From: Streptomyces tailanensis
GTDB lineage: Bacteria > Actinomycetota > Actinomycetes > Streptomycetales > Streptomycetaceae
Reading direction: 5' to 3'
Length of the DNA: 64,000 nucleotides
Assembly (NCBI RefSeq): GCF_008386495.1
Contig: NZ_VTHJ01000015.1
Span: forward strand, 40,574-104,573
The translations under genes were made by a program, and so were the position numbers. The notes under the pieces were generated by a model. That model made no database searches and was not told the DNA's origin. It saw nothing but the letters and a program-made list of their open reading frames with translations. How positions within the stretch are numbered: the first letter of the stretch is position 1; every line of letters begins with the position of its first letter. Of the stretch, positions 38,702 through 47,316 are shown one piece after another.

Positions 38702-40689
38702 GGCCTGAGCACCGCCACGCCGTACCGGCCGAGCGACAGCGAACCGGTGACCTGGGCGCCCGTGAGCAGATCCCGGTGCGTGCCCGGTACGTCGACCGTG
38801 ACCTCGTCCCTGCCGTGGTTGAGCACGAAGAGCACCTCGCCCCGCCGCACCGCCTCGACCCCGTCGGGCAGCCCGTCGAGCACCGGCCGCACCCCCGTGT
38901 CGGCCGCCACCCGCGCCAACAGCCGGCGCAGCTCGGCTGGTTCGGGCAGCGTGGAGACGTACCAGGCACGCCCCTTCCGCAACACCGCCGGAAGGCCGTC
39001 GAGTTCACCGACCTTGTACGGGACGACCTCGTCCGCGTCCCCCGCCGCTTCGATCTCCTCGGACCACAGGGTCCCCCGGAAGCCGTCGCACTCGACGGTC
39101 TCCCCCGGGTCCAGCGGCCACCACTCGTGCAGCGTCCGGATCCCGAACAGCTCGCGCAGCCGTACGTCCATGCCGCCGGTCCGTACGCGGTCGTCCTCGT
39201 CGGCGATCCCGGTCAGGAAGCCGCAGACGAGGGTGCCGCCGGAGCGTACGTACGCGAGCAGGTTCTCGATGGCCGCGTCCGTGAGCAGGTACAACTGCGG
39301 TACGACGACGAGCCTGTACGCCGACAGATCGTGCTCGGGGTGGGCGAACGCGGTGGTGAGGTGCGCCTCCCAGAGGGCGCTGTGCCAGGACCGTACGACC
39401 TGGGGGTGGTCGACCTCGGAGGACAGCCGTCCGTCCTGCGAACCGGCCCACCAGGAGTGCCAGTCGAACAGCACCGCCACATCCGCGTCGATGTGATGTC
39501 CCGTCACTTCATCGCCGATGGCCGCGAGTTCGGCGCCGAGCTGCTTGACCTCCTGGTACGTACGCCCCTCCTCCCCCGCGTGGCTGACCATGCCCGAGTG
39601 GAACTTCTCCGCGCCCTGCCGGGACTGCCGCCACTGGAAGTAGCAGACGGCGTCCGCCCCCCGGGCGACGGCCTGGAGGGACCAGAGGCGGTTGAGGCCG
39701 CGGGGCTTGGGATGGTTGACGCCGCGCCAGTTGACGGAGCCGGCGGCCTGCTCCATGAGCATCCACGGGCCGCCGCCCGCCTGGGAGCGCGTCAAGTCCT
39801 GCACCAGCGCCCCGCTCTGGGCGCCCAGCGGGTCGCGCGGATCCGGGTAGAGGTCGACCGAGACGACGTCCTCCTCCTCGGCCCACCGCCAGGCGTCCTG
39901 GCCCACCCACATCGGCATGAAGTTGGTGGTCACCGGGATGTGCGGGGTGTGCCGGCGGACGATGTCGCGTTCGAGGACGTAGCACTCCAGGAGCGCGTCG
40001 GACGTGAAGCGCTTGAAGTCCAGCACGTGGCTCGGGTTCTTCATGTAGTGGGCGCGGCGGGGCGGCAGGATCTCGTTCCAGTCGCCGTAGCCCTGGCTCC
40101 AGAAGGCCGTCCCCCAGGCCTCGTTGAGGGCGTCGAGCGTGTCGTACCTCCGCCGGAGCCAGCCGCGGAAGGCGGTCGCCGCCTCGTCGCCCCAGTCGTA
40201 GGTGCAGTACTCGTTGTTGATGTGCCACATCGTGAGCGCCGGGTGGCAGCCGTAGCGGGCGGCGAGGTCCTCGGTGATGGCGGCGGCGTAGCGGCGGTAG
40301 GTGGCGCTGGAGTGCGCGAAGTGCTGGCGGGAACCCCACCACTCGATCTGGCCGTTCTCGTCGCGGGGGAGCGTCTCCGGGTGGAGGCGGCCCATCCACG
40401 GCGGTGGGGACGAGGTGGGGGTGGCGAGGACGACGCCGATGCCGTTCTCGTGCATCAGGTCCATGAGCCGGTCCAGCCAGCCGAAGTCCCGCTCCCCCGG
40501 GCGGGGTTCGAGTTTCGCCCAGGAGAAGACGCCGAGCGTGACGGAGTTGACGTCGGCCGCCTTCATGAGGCGTACGTCGTCCTGCCAGACCTCCTCGGGC
40601 CACTGCTCGGGGTTGTAGTCGCCGCCGAAGAGGATGCGGCCGCGGGTGGCGTCGTTCAGGCTCGGCATCGGCTGCGTGGGGCCTGGCAT
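38698..40689 (-). CDS. GH42 beta-galactosidase
   Basis: The product has 663 residues from the ATG at 40689 (a second ATG at 40668 is possible). GH42 barrel: GGDYNPEQWPEEVWQDD at the start, acid/base in HINNEY (E160) and nucleophile in MLMEQAAG (E313). These are followed by the trimerisation domain (about 395-600) and a small C-terminal beta domain. There is no signal peptide. In this setting it would remove beta-1,2-galactose from xyloglucan oligosaccharides. Its start overlaps the GH74 stop by one base and its stop overlaps the GH95 start. Confidence 0.93.
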   Translation of the reverse strand: MPGPTQPMPSLNDATRGRILFGGDYNPEQWPEEVWQDDVRLMKAADVNSVTLGVFSWAKLEPRPGERDFGWLDRLMDLMHENGIGVVLATPTSSPPPWMGRLHPETLPRDENGQIEWWGSRQHFAHSSATYRRYAAAITEDLAARYGCHPALTMWHINNEYCTYDWGDEAATAFRGWLRRRYDTLDALNEAWGTAFWSQGYGDWNEILPPRRAHYMKNPSHVLDFKRFTSDALLECYVLERDIVRRHTPHIPVTTNFMPMWVGQDAWRWAEEEDVVSVDLYPDPRDPLGAQSGALVQDLTRSQAGGGPWMLMEQAAGSVNWRGVNHPKPRGLNRLWSLQAVARGADAVCYFQWRQSRQGAEKFHSGMVSHAGEEGRTYQEVKQLGAELAAIGDEVTGHHIDADVAVLFDWHSWWAGSQDGRLSSEVDHPQVVRSWHSALWEAHLTTAFAHPEHDLSAYRLVVVPQLYLLTDAAIENLLAYVRSGGTLVCGFLTGIADEDDRVRTGGMDVRLRELFGIRTLHEWWPLDPGETVECDGFRGTLWSEEIEAAGDADEVVPYKVGELDGLPAVLRKGRAWYVSTLPEPAELRRLLARVAADTGVRPVLDGLPDGVEAVRRGEVLFVLNHGRDEVTVDVPGTHRDLLTGAQVTGSLSLGRYGVAVLRP

Positions 40690-42956
40690 CAGACCGGCTC
40701 CCCGTACTGGATGCCGCGCCCGTTCGTGGCCAGGTACACGCGGCCGTAGACACGCGGGTCGCCGATGATGACCTCGCCGGTCCAGCCCCACTGGTGGGCG
40801 TCGTCGTTGACGCGGGTCCAGGTCTTCGCGCCGTCGTCGGAGCGGTAGACGGCGGTGATGGCCTCCGTCGAGCCGACCTGGTAGATCGCCGGGTAGTCGG
40901 CGCCGTCGGCGGCCTTGCCGAAGCCGAGGGTGTACGAGGCCCAGCAGCTGTCGATCTTCGAGAAGGCGGCCCCGCCGTCGGTGGAGCGGTACAGCCCGTT
41001 CCATTTCGTTGAAAGCCACAGGTCACCGGCGCGGTCGGGCGCCGCGACCAGCTTGAACTGGCTGTCCCCCTTGGGCAGTCCGGTCGCACGGGCGGTGAAG
41101 GAACGGCCACTGTCAGTGCTGGCGTATAGCGTTCCTGTGTCGGTGTCGAATGCGTAGAAGAGCGTCGAGTCGGCCGGGTCGGCGACCGGCGTGGCGCCCT
41201 TCGGGAAGGAGGAGACCTCGGACCAGGTCGCGCCGTTGTCGGTGGAGCGATGCGCCGCGTACTTCGTGCCGTCCCAGTGCACGAAGGACCACAGCAGCGC
41301 GCTGCCGTCGGCGTTGGTGGCGATCGGCCCCGGTGCGCTCTTGGCGATGTCGGGCTGGGCCTCGAAGGGCGCCCAGGTCTGCCCGCCGTCGTTGGAGTAG
41401 GCGCCGTTGCCGTGGTCGCCCCAGCCGGTGCGGACCACGTACGACGGCTTCGCCGAGGCCTGCGCGAGTCCCGTCGCCGACCCGAACACGGGGTTGGTCG
41501 CCATGCCGCGCGACGGAGACGCCGTGAGCCGCTCGTGGTACATCGTGCCGATGTCCCCGAGTCCGCTGATCAGGTGCGCCTCCCCGGCCGGGGGCGAGAT
41601 CAGCTGGCGCACGGCCGTCTCCTCCAGGCCCCGGATCTGCGGCGCCCAGTTCTTCAGGTCACGGGTGCCGTAGAGGGTGGCCCCGGTGCCGTACACGATG
41701 TGCTTCGAGTCGTACGGGTCGAGCGCGAGCGCCTGGATCCACCAGCCGAACTTCGGCTTGTCATTGCCCCACTTGAGGTAAGGAGTCTCGGATACGTCGA
41801 ACACAGCGGAGTCCTTGAGGGACGTCCAGGTACGGCCACCGTCCGTCGAGCGGTACACGGTGTCGATGTCGGCCCAGCGGTTGTTGGTGGACACGACGAC
41901 GGTGCCGGGGCGGCAGGCGTCGACGGCTACCCCGCCGTAGCCGAAGCTGTCGGTGGAACCTCCCCCACTCTCGGCTTCGCTCGAGCGGGAGGTGCCCCCA
42001 TCCGTGGTGCCGCCCGGCTTCACCGGGGTCACCTCGGTCCAGGTGCCGGTGGTGGTGCGGAGCTTGTGCACACTGCCGTCGGACTGGCCGTTGGGGCCGG
42101 GCGCGTTGGCGTACGTCACGTACAGCTCGCGGGTGTGCTTGTCGTACGCGGCGCGGATCGGGACCTTGGCGGCAGCGCCGGTGGGCTGGCCGGGGACGGC
42201 CTCCCAGGTGGTGCCGTCGGTGGTGCGGTAGAGGTTCCTGGTCGCCGAGGTGCCGTCGCCGTCGCCCCAGCCGGCGTAGAGGGTGCGGCCCGCGGCGACG
42301 AGGAGGGTGACGCCCTGGCCAGTGGCGCTGTGGGCGGCCGGGAAGCCGGTCGCCGCCGCCCAGGTGGCGCCCCGGTCCGTCGACTTGAGCAGGCCGTCGT
42401 GTCTGGTGCCCAGCCACAGGGTGTCGCTGTCGCGGGGGTCGACCAGGAGACGCTCGCCCATGCCCCGGCCGTCCTCGTTGGCGCCGAGCTTCACGGTGAG
42501 GTCGGTACGGGCCCAGGTGGCGCCGCGGTCGTCGGAGCGGAGGATCGCGCCGTTGCCGGCCCAGGACTGGGCGTACGTGCCGAGGGCCAGGTAGAGGCGG
42601 TTCGGGTGGGCCGGGTCGATGGCGATGGCCTCCGTGCCGAGGAGGTTCCAGTCGTCCCAGCCGAGGTGGTCGGTCAGGGGGGTCCAGCGGGCCTTGCGGT
42701 CGTCCCAGCGGTAGGCGCCGCCGATGTCCGTGCGGGCGTAGGCGAGGCCACGGACCGTTGGGTGGAAGAGGACGCCGGTGATGAAGCCGGTGCCGCCCAT
42801 TACTGCGTTGCGCCACCGGTAGCTTCCGGCTGACTCGGCGTTGGTGTCGGCCCCGGCTGCGTGGGCCGGGGTTGCCAGGGCGGGCAGCGTGGTGAGTGCG
42901 GCGGCGGTTGCGGTGCCGGCGAGTATGGAGCGGCGGCTCGGCTGGGGCGTGCGCAT
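40689..42956 (-). CDS. Secreted GH74 xyloglucanase
   Basis: The product has 755 residues from the ATG at 42956. The N-terminus has a twin-arginine-type signal (PSRRSILAGTATAAALTTLP, cleavage near AHA|AGAD). Two seven-bladed beta-propellers follow, built from repeated DxGxTW-type blades (for example SDDRGATWAR, STDGGRTWTS, SNDGGQTWAP). The catalytic-type aspartates lie in IGGAYRWDD and GYGGVAVDACRPG. GH74 cuts the xyloglucan backbone. An intergenic repeat (41959-42001) is read in frame and adds about 15 Ser/Gly-rich residues before GYGGVAVD. It is the first enzyme gene after the importer, with a 253-nt repeat-bearing gap upstream. Confidence 0.92.
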   Translation of the reverse strand: MRTPQPSRRSILAGTATAAALTTLPALATPAHAAGADTNAESAGSYRWRNAVMGGTGFITGVLFHPTVRGLAYARTDIGGAYRWDDRKARWTPLTDHLGWDDWNLLGTEAIAIDPAHPNRLYLALGTYAQSWAGNGAILRSDDRGATWARTDLTVKLGANEDGRGMGERLLVDPRDSDTLWLGTRHDGLLKSTDRGATWAAATGFPAAHSATGQGVTLLVAAGRTLYAGWGDGDGTSATRNLYRTTDGTTWEAVPGQPTGAAAKVPIRAAYDKHTRELYVTYANAPGPNGQSDGSVHKLRTTTGTWTEVTPVKPGGTTDGGTSRSSEAESGGGSTDSFGYGGVAVDACRPGTVVVSTNNRWADIDTVYRSTDGGRTWTSLKDSAVFDVSETPYLKWGNDKPKFGWWIQALALDPYDSKHIVYGTGATLYGTRDLKNWAPQIRGLEETAVRQLISPPAGEAHLISGLGDIGTMYHERLTASPSRGMATNPVFGSATGLAQASAKPSYVVRTGWGDHGNGAYSNDGGQTWAPFEAQPDIAKSAPGPIATNADGSALLWSFVHWDGTKYAAHRSTDNGATWSEVSSFPKGATPVADPADSTLFYAFDTDTGTLYASTDSGRSFTARATGLPKGDSQFKLVAAPDRAGDLWLSTKWNGLYRSTDGGAAFSKIDSCWASYTLGFGKAADGADYPAIYQVGSTEAITAVYRSDDGAKTWTRVNDDAHQWGWTGEVIIGDPRVYGRVYLATNGRGIQYGEPV
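41959..42001. repeat. Type C palindromic repeat inside the GH74 coding sequence
   Basis: CCTCCCCCACTCTCGGCTTC and its inverted half CGCTCGAGCGGGAGG match the intergenic element at 12394-12433. Here it is in frame, encoding the residues TSRSSEAESGGG. Confidence 0.85.
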
Positions 42957-43209
42957 GACATACCTCGTTGTTCTGTGGGGGTGCGGGATGGGTCGCCTGA
43001 GAGCTCGGTCGGTACGGTTCGTTGGCGGCTGCGGGTGGTGGGGGCTGGTCGCGCAGTTCCCCGCGCCCCTTGGCGGCATGGGTCGCGCCCGGGGCTTTTA
43101 AGGGGCGCGGGGCTGTATCGATATGCGGCTCCGCCGCGTGGGCGCGAGCAACCACAACGAACCCGCAGCCGCCCAGCCACCCGAACCCCCGAGCGATTAG
43201 GCGCCCCGG
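42957..43209. repeat. Gap between importer and GH74 genes holding a type A repeat
   Basis: The 253-nt gap contains a split type A repeat: GGTCGCGCAGTTCCCCGCGC (from 43047) and AGGGGCGCGGGGCTGTATCG onward (43101-43147), with about 31 nt between the halves. It can fold strongly and may attenuate the operon. I see no operator or gene. Confidence 0.65.
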
Positions 43210-44172
43210 TCAGCCCTTGACCGCGCCGGTGAGCATGCCCTTCTTGAAGTGCTTCTGGACGAAGGGCGAGAGGACGGCGACCGGGAGCAGCGCCATCACC
43301 ATGACCGCCATCTGGATGGCGAGCGGGGAGAGTTGGCCGGTGTTGATCTGGGCGGAGAGGCCGACGGGGCGTTCCTGTTTCTGGACGAGCTGGATCATGA
43401 CGTTCTGCAGCGGCATCATGTCCTGGTCGGTCAGATAGATGGACGCGTTGAACCATGCGCTCCAGTAACCGACCGCGTAGAACAAGGCGATGACCGCGAG
43501 GACCGCCCGGGAGAGCGGCATCACGATCTTCCACAGGATCCGCCAGTCGCCGGCGCCGTCGATGCGGGCGCTGTCGATGAGTTCCGGTGAGATGCCCATG
43601 AAGAACGAGCGCAGGACCAGGATGTTGAAGACGCTCACGGCGCTGGGCAGGATCAGCGCGGCGTAGGTGTCGGTGAGGCCGAGGGCCTGGACCAACAGAT
43701 ACGTCGGGATCAGACCCGCGCCGAAGAACAGGGTCGCGAGCAGCGTCATCAGGATCCAGCGGTGGCCGAGCGAACCGGTGCGGGAGAGGCCGTAGGCGCA
43801 CAGCACCGAGACGGTCATGCTGAACAGGGTGCCGACGAGGGTGACGCCGATGCTGACCAGCGCGGCCTTCTGGACCTGGCCGCCGCCGAGGAGTTCCTGG
43901 TAGGCGATGAAGGTGATGTCCTTGGGGATCACCACCAGGCCGCCCTCCGCGTCGATGGTCTTCTTCGACGAGAGGCTGGTGACGATGACGATCCACAGCG
44001 GGAAGAGGATCGCGAAGCAGGCCAGCGAGAGGACCAGGCCCTTGCCCGCGAGGCCGGCCTTGGACGGCTCCTCCTCCCACACCGGCCGGGGCGGTGCCCC
44101 CCAACCGCTCGGCTCGCGCGGGGAGTCCGCGGCCGCCGAGGACGGCTCGGGCTTGTCGAGGACGGTGGTCAT
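43210..44172 (-). CDS. Xyloglucan-oligosaccharide ABC permease (YtcP/MalG-like, predicted)
   Basis: The 320-residue permease overlaps the upstream permease by 4 nt (ATGA). A cytoplasmic N-terminus of ~45 residues leads into six helices. The EAA-type loop is ELIDSARIDGAGDWRILWKI near residue 200, and the end KHFKKGMLTGAVKG is typical of the CUT1 YtcP group. It pairs with the LplB-like permease and the large binding protein, a set often used for complex plant oligosaccharides. The ATPase is missing from the locus. Confidence 0.9.
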   Translation of the reverse strand: MTTVLDKPEPSSAAADSPREPSGWGAPPRPVWEEEPSKAGLAGKGLVLSLACFAILFPLWIVIVTSLSSKKTIDAEGGLVVIPKDITFIAYQELLGGGQVQKAALVSIGVTLVGTLFSMTVSVLCAYGLSRTGSLGHRWILMTLLATLFFGAGLIPTYLLVQALGLTDTYAALILPSAVSVFNILVLRSFFMGISPELIDSARIDGAGDWRILWKIVMPLSRAVLAVIALFYAVGYWSAWFNASIYLTDQDMMPLQNVMIQLVQKQERPVGLSAQINTGQLSPLAIQMAVMVMALLPVAVLSPFVQKHFKKGMLTGAVKG

Positions 44173-45233
44173 TTCTTGTACACCCCCTGCTCACCCATGA
44201 GATGGGCGACCTTGTTGGCGGTCAGCACGAGTCCCAGGCCGACCACGCCCTTGATGAGACCGGCGGCCGCGGCGTAGCTGAAGTCCTGGTTGCGGATGCC
44301 GTTCCACCACACGTAGGTGTCGAGGACCTCGGCGGCGTCGAGTCCCACCGCGTCGCGTTGCAGCAGGAGTTGCTCGAAGCCGACGGTGAGGGCGTCGCCG
44401 ACGCGGAGGACGAGGAGGAGGGCGATCACCGGGCGCAGGGCGGGCAGGGTGACGTGCCACATGCGGCGCCAGCGCCCGGCACCGTCCATGGCGGCGGCCT
44501 CGTACAGGTCGTTGGAGACCGAGGAGAGCGCGGCGAGGAAGACGATGATGCCCCAGCCGGCGTCCTTCCAGATGGTCTCGACCGTGACCAGGTACCTGAA
44601 GAGCTCGGGATCGGTCATCAGGTCGAAGCCCTGGTGGCCGTGGTCGGCCAGGGTCTGGGCGATGATGCCGGCGCCGCCGAAGATCTGCTGGAAGACGGTG
44701 ACGACGAGGACCCAGGAGAAGAAGTGCGGCAGGTACATGATCGCCTGGGCGATCGCCCGGACCCGGGGCCTGAGCACGCTGTTGATGAGCAGCGCGAGCA
44801 GGATCGGGACCGGGAAGTACAGCACGAGTTGGAGGAAGAACAGGACGAACGTGTTCTGCACCGCGTGCCAGAAGGCCGAGTCGGCGAGGACCCTCTCGAA
44901 CTGCTCCAGCCCGATCCAGGGGCTCTCCAGCATGGCGACGAAGCCGTTGTCACTGAGGTAGGGGTCGTAGTCCTGGAAGGCGACCACGTTGCCCAGGATC
45001 GGTATGTAGTTGAAGAGCAGGATCAGCAGGAACGCGGGCAGGGTCATCAGGATCAGCGTGCGGTCGCGCCGGAAGCGCTGCCGCAGGCTCACCTTGCCCG
45101 TGGGGGCGAACCCCGCCTTGCGCCGCTCCGGTCGGCTCTTCTTCCGGGCGCCGGCGTCGCCGCCGGCGCCCTCCGCGTTCTCCCCCGGCTTGTCCGCCTC
45201 GGCCCTGCTCCGAGGCACCGTGCTGTGGGACAC
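44169..45233 (-). CDS. Xyloglucan-oligosaccharide ABC permease (LplB-like, predicted)
   Basis: The GTG at 45233 has AAGGAG 6 nt upstream and gives 354 residues. A longer frame upstream overlaps the binding-protein gene and lacks support. A charged cytoplasmic N-terminus of ~60 residues precedes the first helix (LILMTLPAFLLILLFNYIPI). The loop LYEAAAMDGAGRWRRMWHVT near 245 is the ATPase contact. The start lies 26 nt after the binding-protein stop. Confidence 0.9.
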   Translation of the reverse strand: MSHSTVPRSRAEADKPGENAEGAGGDAGARKKSRPERRKAGFAPTGKVSLRQRFRRDRTLILMTLPAFLLILLFNYIPILGNVVAFQDYDPYLSDNGFVAMLESPWIGLEQFERVLADSAFWHAVQNTFVLFFLQLVLYFPVPILLALLINSVLRPRVRAIAQAIMYLPHFFSWVLVVTVFQQIFGGAGIIAQTLADHGHQGFDLMTDPELFRYLVTVETIWKDAGWGIIVFLAALSSVSNDLYEAAAMDGAGRWRRMWHVTLPALRPVIALLLVLRVGDALTVGFEQLLLQRDAVGLDAAEVLDTYVWWNGIRNQDFSYAAAAGLIKGVVGLGLVLTANKVAHLMGEQGVYKK

Positions 45234-45259
45234 GGCGTTCTCCTTGCCTCGGTCCCGGT

Positions 45260-46939
45260 TCAGCTCGCCGAGCCGGTGTCGTCGAGCAGCTTCTTGTACC
45301 AGTCGCGCAGGTCGTCGCCGCCCTGGCTCTTCCAGTCGGACACTGCCTGCTGGACGTCGCTGATCTTCTTGCGGCCGCGTACGACGTCGTCCTCGAGCTG
45401 CTCGAAGTCGTTGGCGAGGTTGGTCCAGCGGGTCGGCTCGGTGATGGTGAGACCGTAGAAGGAGGACTTCTTGGTGAAGGCACCCATGCGCTGCTGCCAC
45501 TCGACCATCAGCTTGGTGATCTCGGGCAGGTCGGGGTAGGCGACGAACGCGGCCGGGTCACCGGTGTAGTCGAAGGCGCCGTTCACCTCGTTCACGCCCT
45601 GGGTGGTCTTGATGGGCAGCCCGTCCTTCCGCTCGAAGTCGGTGCCCTCGACGCCGTACTGCGTGAGCATGCGCTCCTTGGTGCCGTACGGCGCGGCGCA
45701 GTAGTTGGCGATCGCGAGGAAGTCCTTGATCTGCTGCTTCGTCGCCTTCTTGCTGACGAAGGTGAAGATGTTGGAGGGCTGGGTCGCCCACAGGGTGGGG
45801 TCACCGCCGTCGGCGCCGAAGATGTCGAAGGCGCCCATCTCGAAATCGCTCTTCTGGGTGCGCTGTTCGGAGGTCTTGCCGTACCAGTAGCCGATGTCAC
45901 CGTTGAAGACGAGGCTCTGCCCGGAGCCGAACCGGTTGGCCGCGTCGCCCTGGACCGCCTTGGCGTCCGGGTGGACCACGTCGGCCGCGTACAGCTTCCG
46001 CGTCCACTCCAGCGCTTCGAGGTACTCCTCGGTCTCGATGCGGTTGATCATCTTGCCGTCGACCAGGTTCCACCACAGCGCCTTCTCGCCGCCGTTGAGG
46101 ACGCTGAAGATGTTGAAGGCCGTCCACTTCATGTCGTCGCAGGCCCACACCTTGGCCTTGGCGCTGGTCGCCTCCTTCGCCCACGACAAGAACTCCTCGG
46201 GCGTGCCCGGGAGTTCGTAACCCTTCGCCTCGAAGATGTCCTTGCGGTAGAACGGCACGATGTTCGGGACGTACGAGCCGGGCATCGGGATCGCGCGGAG
46301 CTGGCCGCCGAAGATGGCGCGCTGCCAGGCGTCGGTGGGGACCGCGGCGAGGTTCGGGTAGTCCTTGACCTTGTCGCCGGAGAGGTACGGGCCGAGGTCG
46401 GCGAACTTGGCGTTGATGGCGCTGGGTATCTTGCCCATCAGGTTCCAGCCCGGTACGACCACCGCGTCCGGAATCTCGCTGGAGGCGAGGACCGCGCCCA
46501 GCTTCTCGTCATAGGTGTTGCCGTCCTGGTTCTGCCAGGTCACCTCGACGCCGATGGCCTCGTTCATGGCCTTGTAGTACGGGTTGTCGCCCTTCGGCGG
46601 GGTGCCCCAGAACGGCGCCATGATCTTGAGCTTGCCGCCGCTGCCGAGCTTCTCCGGGACCGAGGTCTTGAGGTCGGCCGTGGCGATCGCCGTGCTGAAA
46701 CCGGCCGCCGAGCCGTTCTTCGCCGGGATGTCGGGCGCGACGACGTTCGACGCGACGAACGTCGGAAGGATCTTCGCGGCGTCCTTCCCCGAGGTCGTGC
46801 CGTCCTTGCGGCCCTCCTGTGAGCCGCCGCAGGCGGACAGCAGGGGCACACCCCCCGCCACTACGGCGGCGGCGACCGCCGTGGAGGCGAGGAAGCTTCT
46901 CCGGCTGGGCGCGGCGGAGGCGGCGGAGTTCGGCGTCAT
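45260..46939 (-). CDS. Large ABC substrate-binding lipoprotein (xyloglucan oligosaccharides, predicted)
   Basis: The product has 559 residues from the ATG at 46939. It combines a twin-arginine-like signal (SRRSFLASTAVAAA) with a lipobox (LLSAC, Cys about 38). The mature domain is the large LplA/YtcQ-type binding protein, with KIMAPFWGTPPKGDNPYYKA and a long aromatic-rich cleft. It is the first gene of the presumed operon reaching to 35727. A perfect TCGAAGCGCTTCGA operator and a good promoter lie in the divergent region shared with the GH3 gene. Confidence 0.92.
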   Translation of the reverse strand: MTPNSAASAAPSRRSFLASTAVAAAVVAGGVPLLSACGGSQEGRKDGTTSGKDAAKILPTFVASNVVAPDIPAKNGSAAGFSTAIATADLKTSVPEKLGSGGKLKIMAPFWGTPPKGDNPYYKAMNEAIGVEVTWQNQDGNTYDEKLGAVLASSEIPDAVVVPGWNLMGKIPSAINAKFADLGPYLSGDKVKDYPNLAAVPTDAWQRAIFGGQLRAIPMPGSYVPNIVPFYRKDIFEAKGYELPGTPEEFLSWAKEATSAKAKVWACDDMKWTAFNIFSVLNGGEKALWWNLVDGKMINRIETEEYLEALEWTRKLYAADVVHPDAKAVQGDAANRFGSGQSLVFNGDIGYWYGKTSEQRTQKSDFEMGAFDIFGADGGDPTLWATQPSNIFTFVSKKATKQQIKDFLAIANYCAAPYGTKERMLTQYGVEGTDFERKDGLPIKTTQGVNEVNGAFDYTGDPAAFVAYPDLPEITKLMVEWQQRMGAFTKKSSFYGLTITEPTRWTNLANDFEQLEDDVVRGRKKISDVQQAVSDWKSQGGDDLRDWYKKLLDDTGSAS

Positions 46940-47072
46940 TGCGTCAACCCTTCGTGGCGCACACCAGGACACCCGGCGGTGGCCGTCGGCTGCGGTGTCG
47001 TGAGTGGAACTGGCTGTGCTGAAGCGGGTGAACATCGGAGGGATGTGAGCACGCGAAGCGTTCCCTCCGTTG

Positions 47073-47086
47073 TCGAAGCGCTTCGA
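47073..47086. promoter_or_regulatory. Operator TCGAAGCGCTTCGA of the importer/GH operon
   Basis: A perfect palindrome lying 10 nt downstream of the predicted -10 (47097-47102), thus across the transcription start, a typical repressor position. Confidence 0.85.
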
Positions 47087-47096
47087 TGTTGCTGCG

Positions 47097-47125
47097 AGGT
47101 TAAGTGAACGACCGAGGGTGCACAA
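47097..47125 (-). promoter_or_regulatory. Predicted promoter of the importer/GH operon
   Basis: On the minus strand TTGTGC (47125-47120), 17 nt, TAACCT (47102-47097). The operator follows at the expected start site. Confidence 0.6.
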
Positions 47126-47237
47126 GGGTCGATTCCGAGATTCCTCGGAGGTATGAAGGATCGGAACCACTGCTTCCGATCCGGGATATCACCGTCTTTA
47201 TGACGGTGGGGAAACGGATCTGTTGCGCCTTGGTCTC

Positions 47238-47266
47238 TTGACACCCACCCCTCGGTCGAATGAGCA
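47238..47266 (+). promoter_or_regulatory. Predicted promoter of the GH3 gene
   Basis: A consensus TTGACA (47238-47243) is followed after 17 nt by a weak -10 (TGAGCA, 47261-47266). The operator at 47267 begins directly after it. Confidence 0.5.
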
Positions 47267-47280
47267 TCGAAGCGCTTCGA
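47267..47280. promoter_or_regulatory. Operator TCGAAGCGCTTCGA of the GH3 gene
   Basis: A perfect palindrome between the promoter and the GH3 start codon. An upstream in-frame ATG at 47260 would place it in coding sequence, which argues for the GTG at 47317 as the true start. Confidence 0.85.
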
Positions 47281-47316
47281 AAGCGCCTCGCCGCTCCACC
47301 GCAAAGGGATCCCCAC

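Larger units (their letters stand above)
46940..47316. promoter_or_regulatory. Divergent control region between importer operon and GH3 gene
   Basis: This 377-nt gap holds two perfect operators (47073, 47267) and a degenerate half-site GCGAAGCGTTCC (47053-47064), plus the two promoters listed separately. It is AT-richer than its surroundings around 47087-47260. No gene is seen. Confidence 0.75.

Noticed and set aside
40006..40017. Operator-like TGAAGCGCTTGA within the GH42 gene
   Set aside because: It lacks the outer bases of the operator, lies deep in coding sequence and fits the encoded protein; likely chance.
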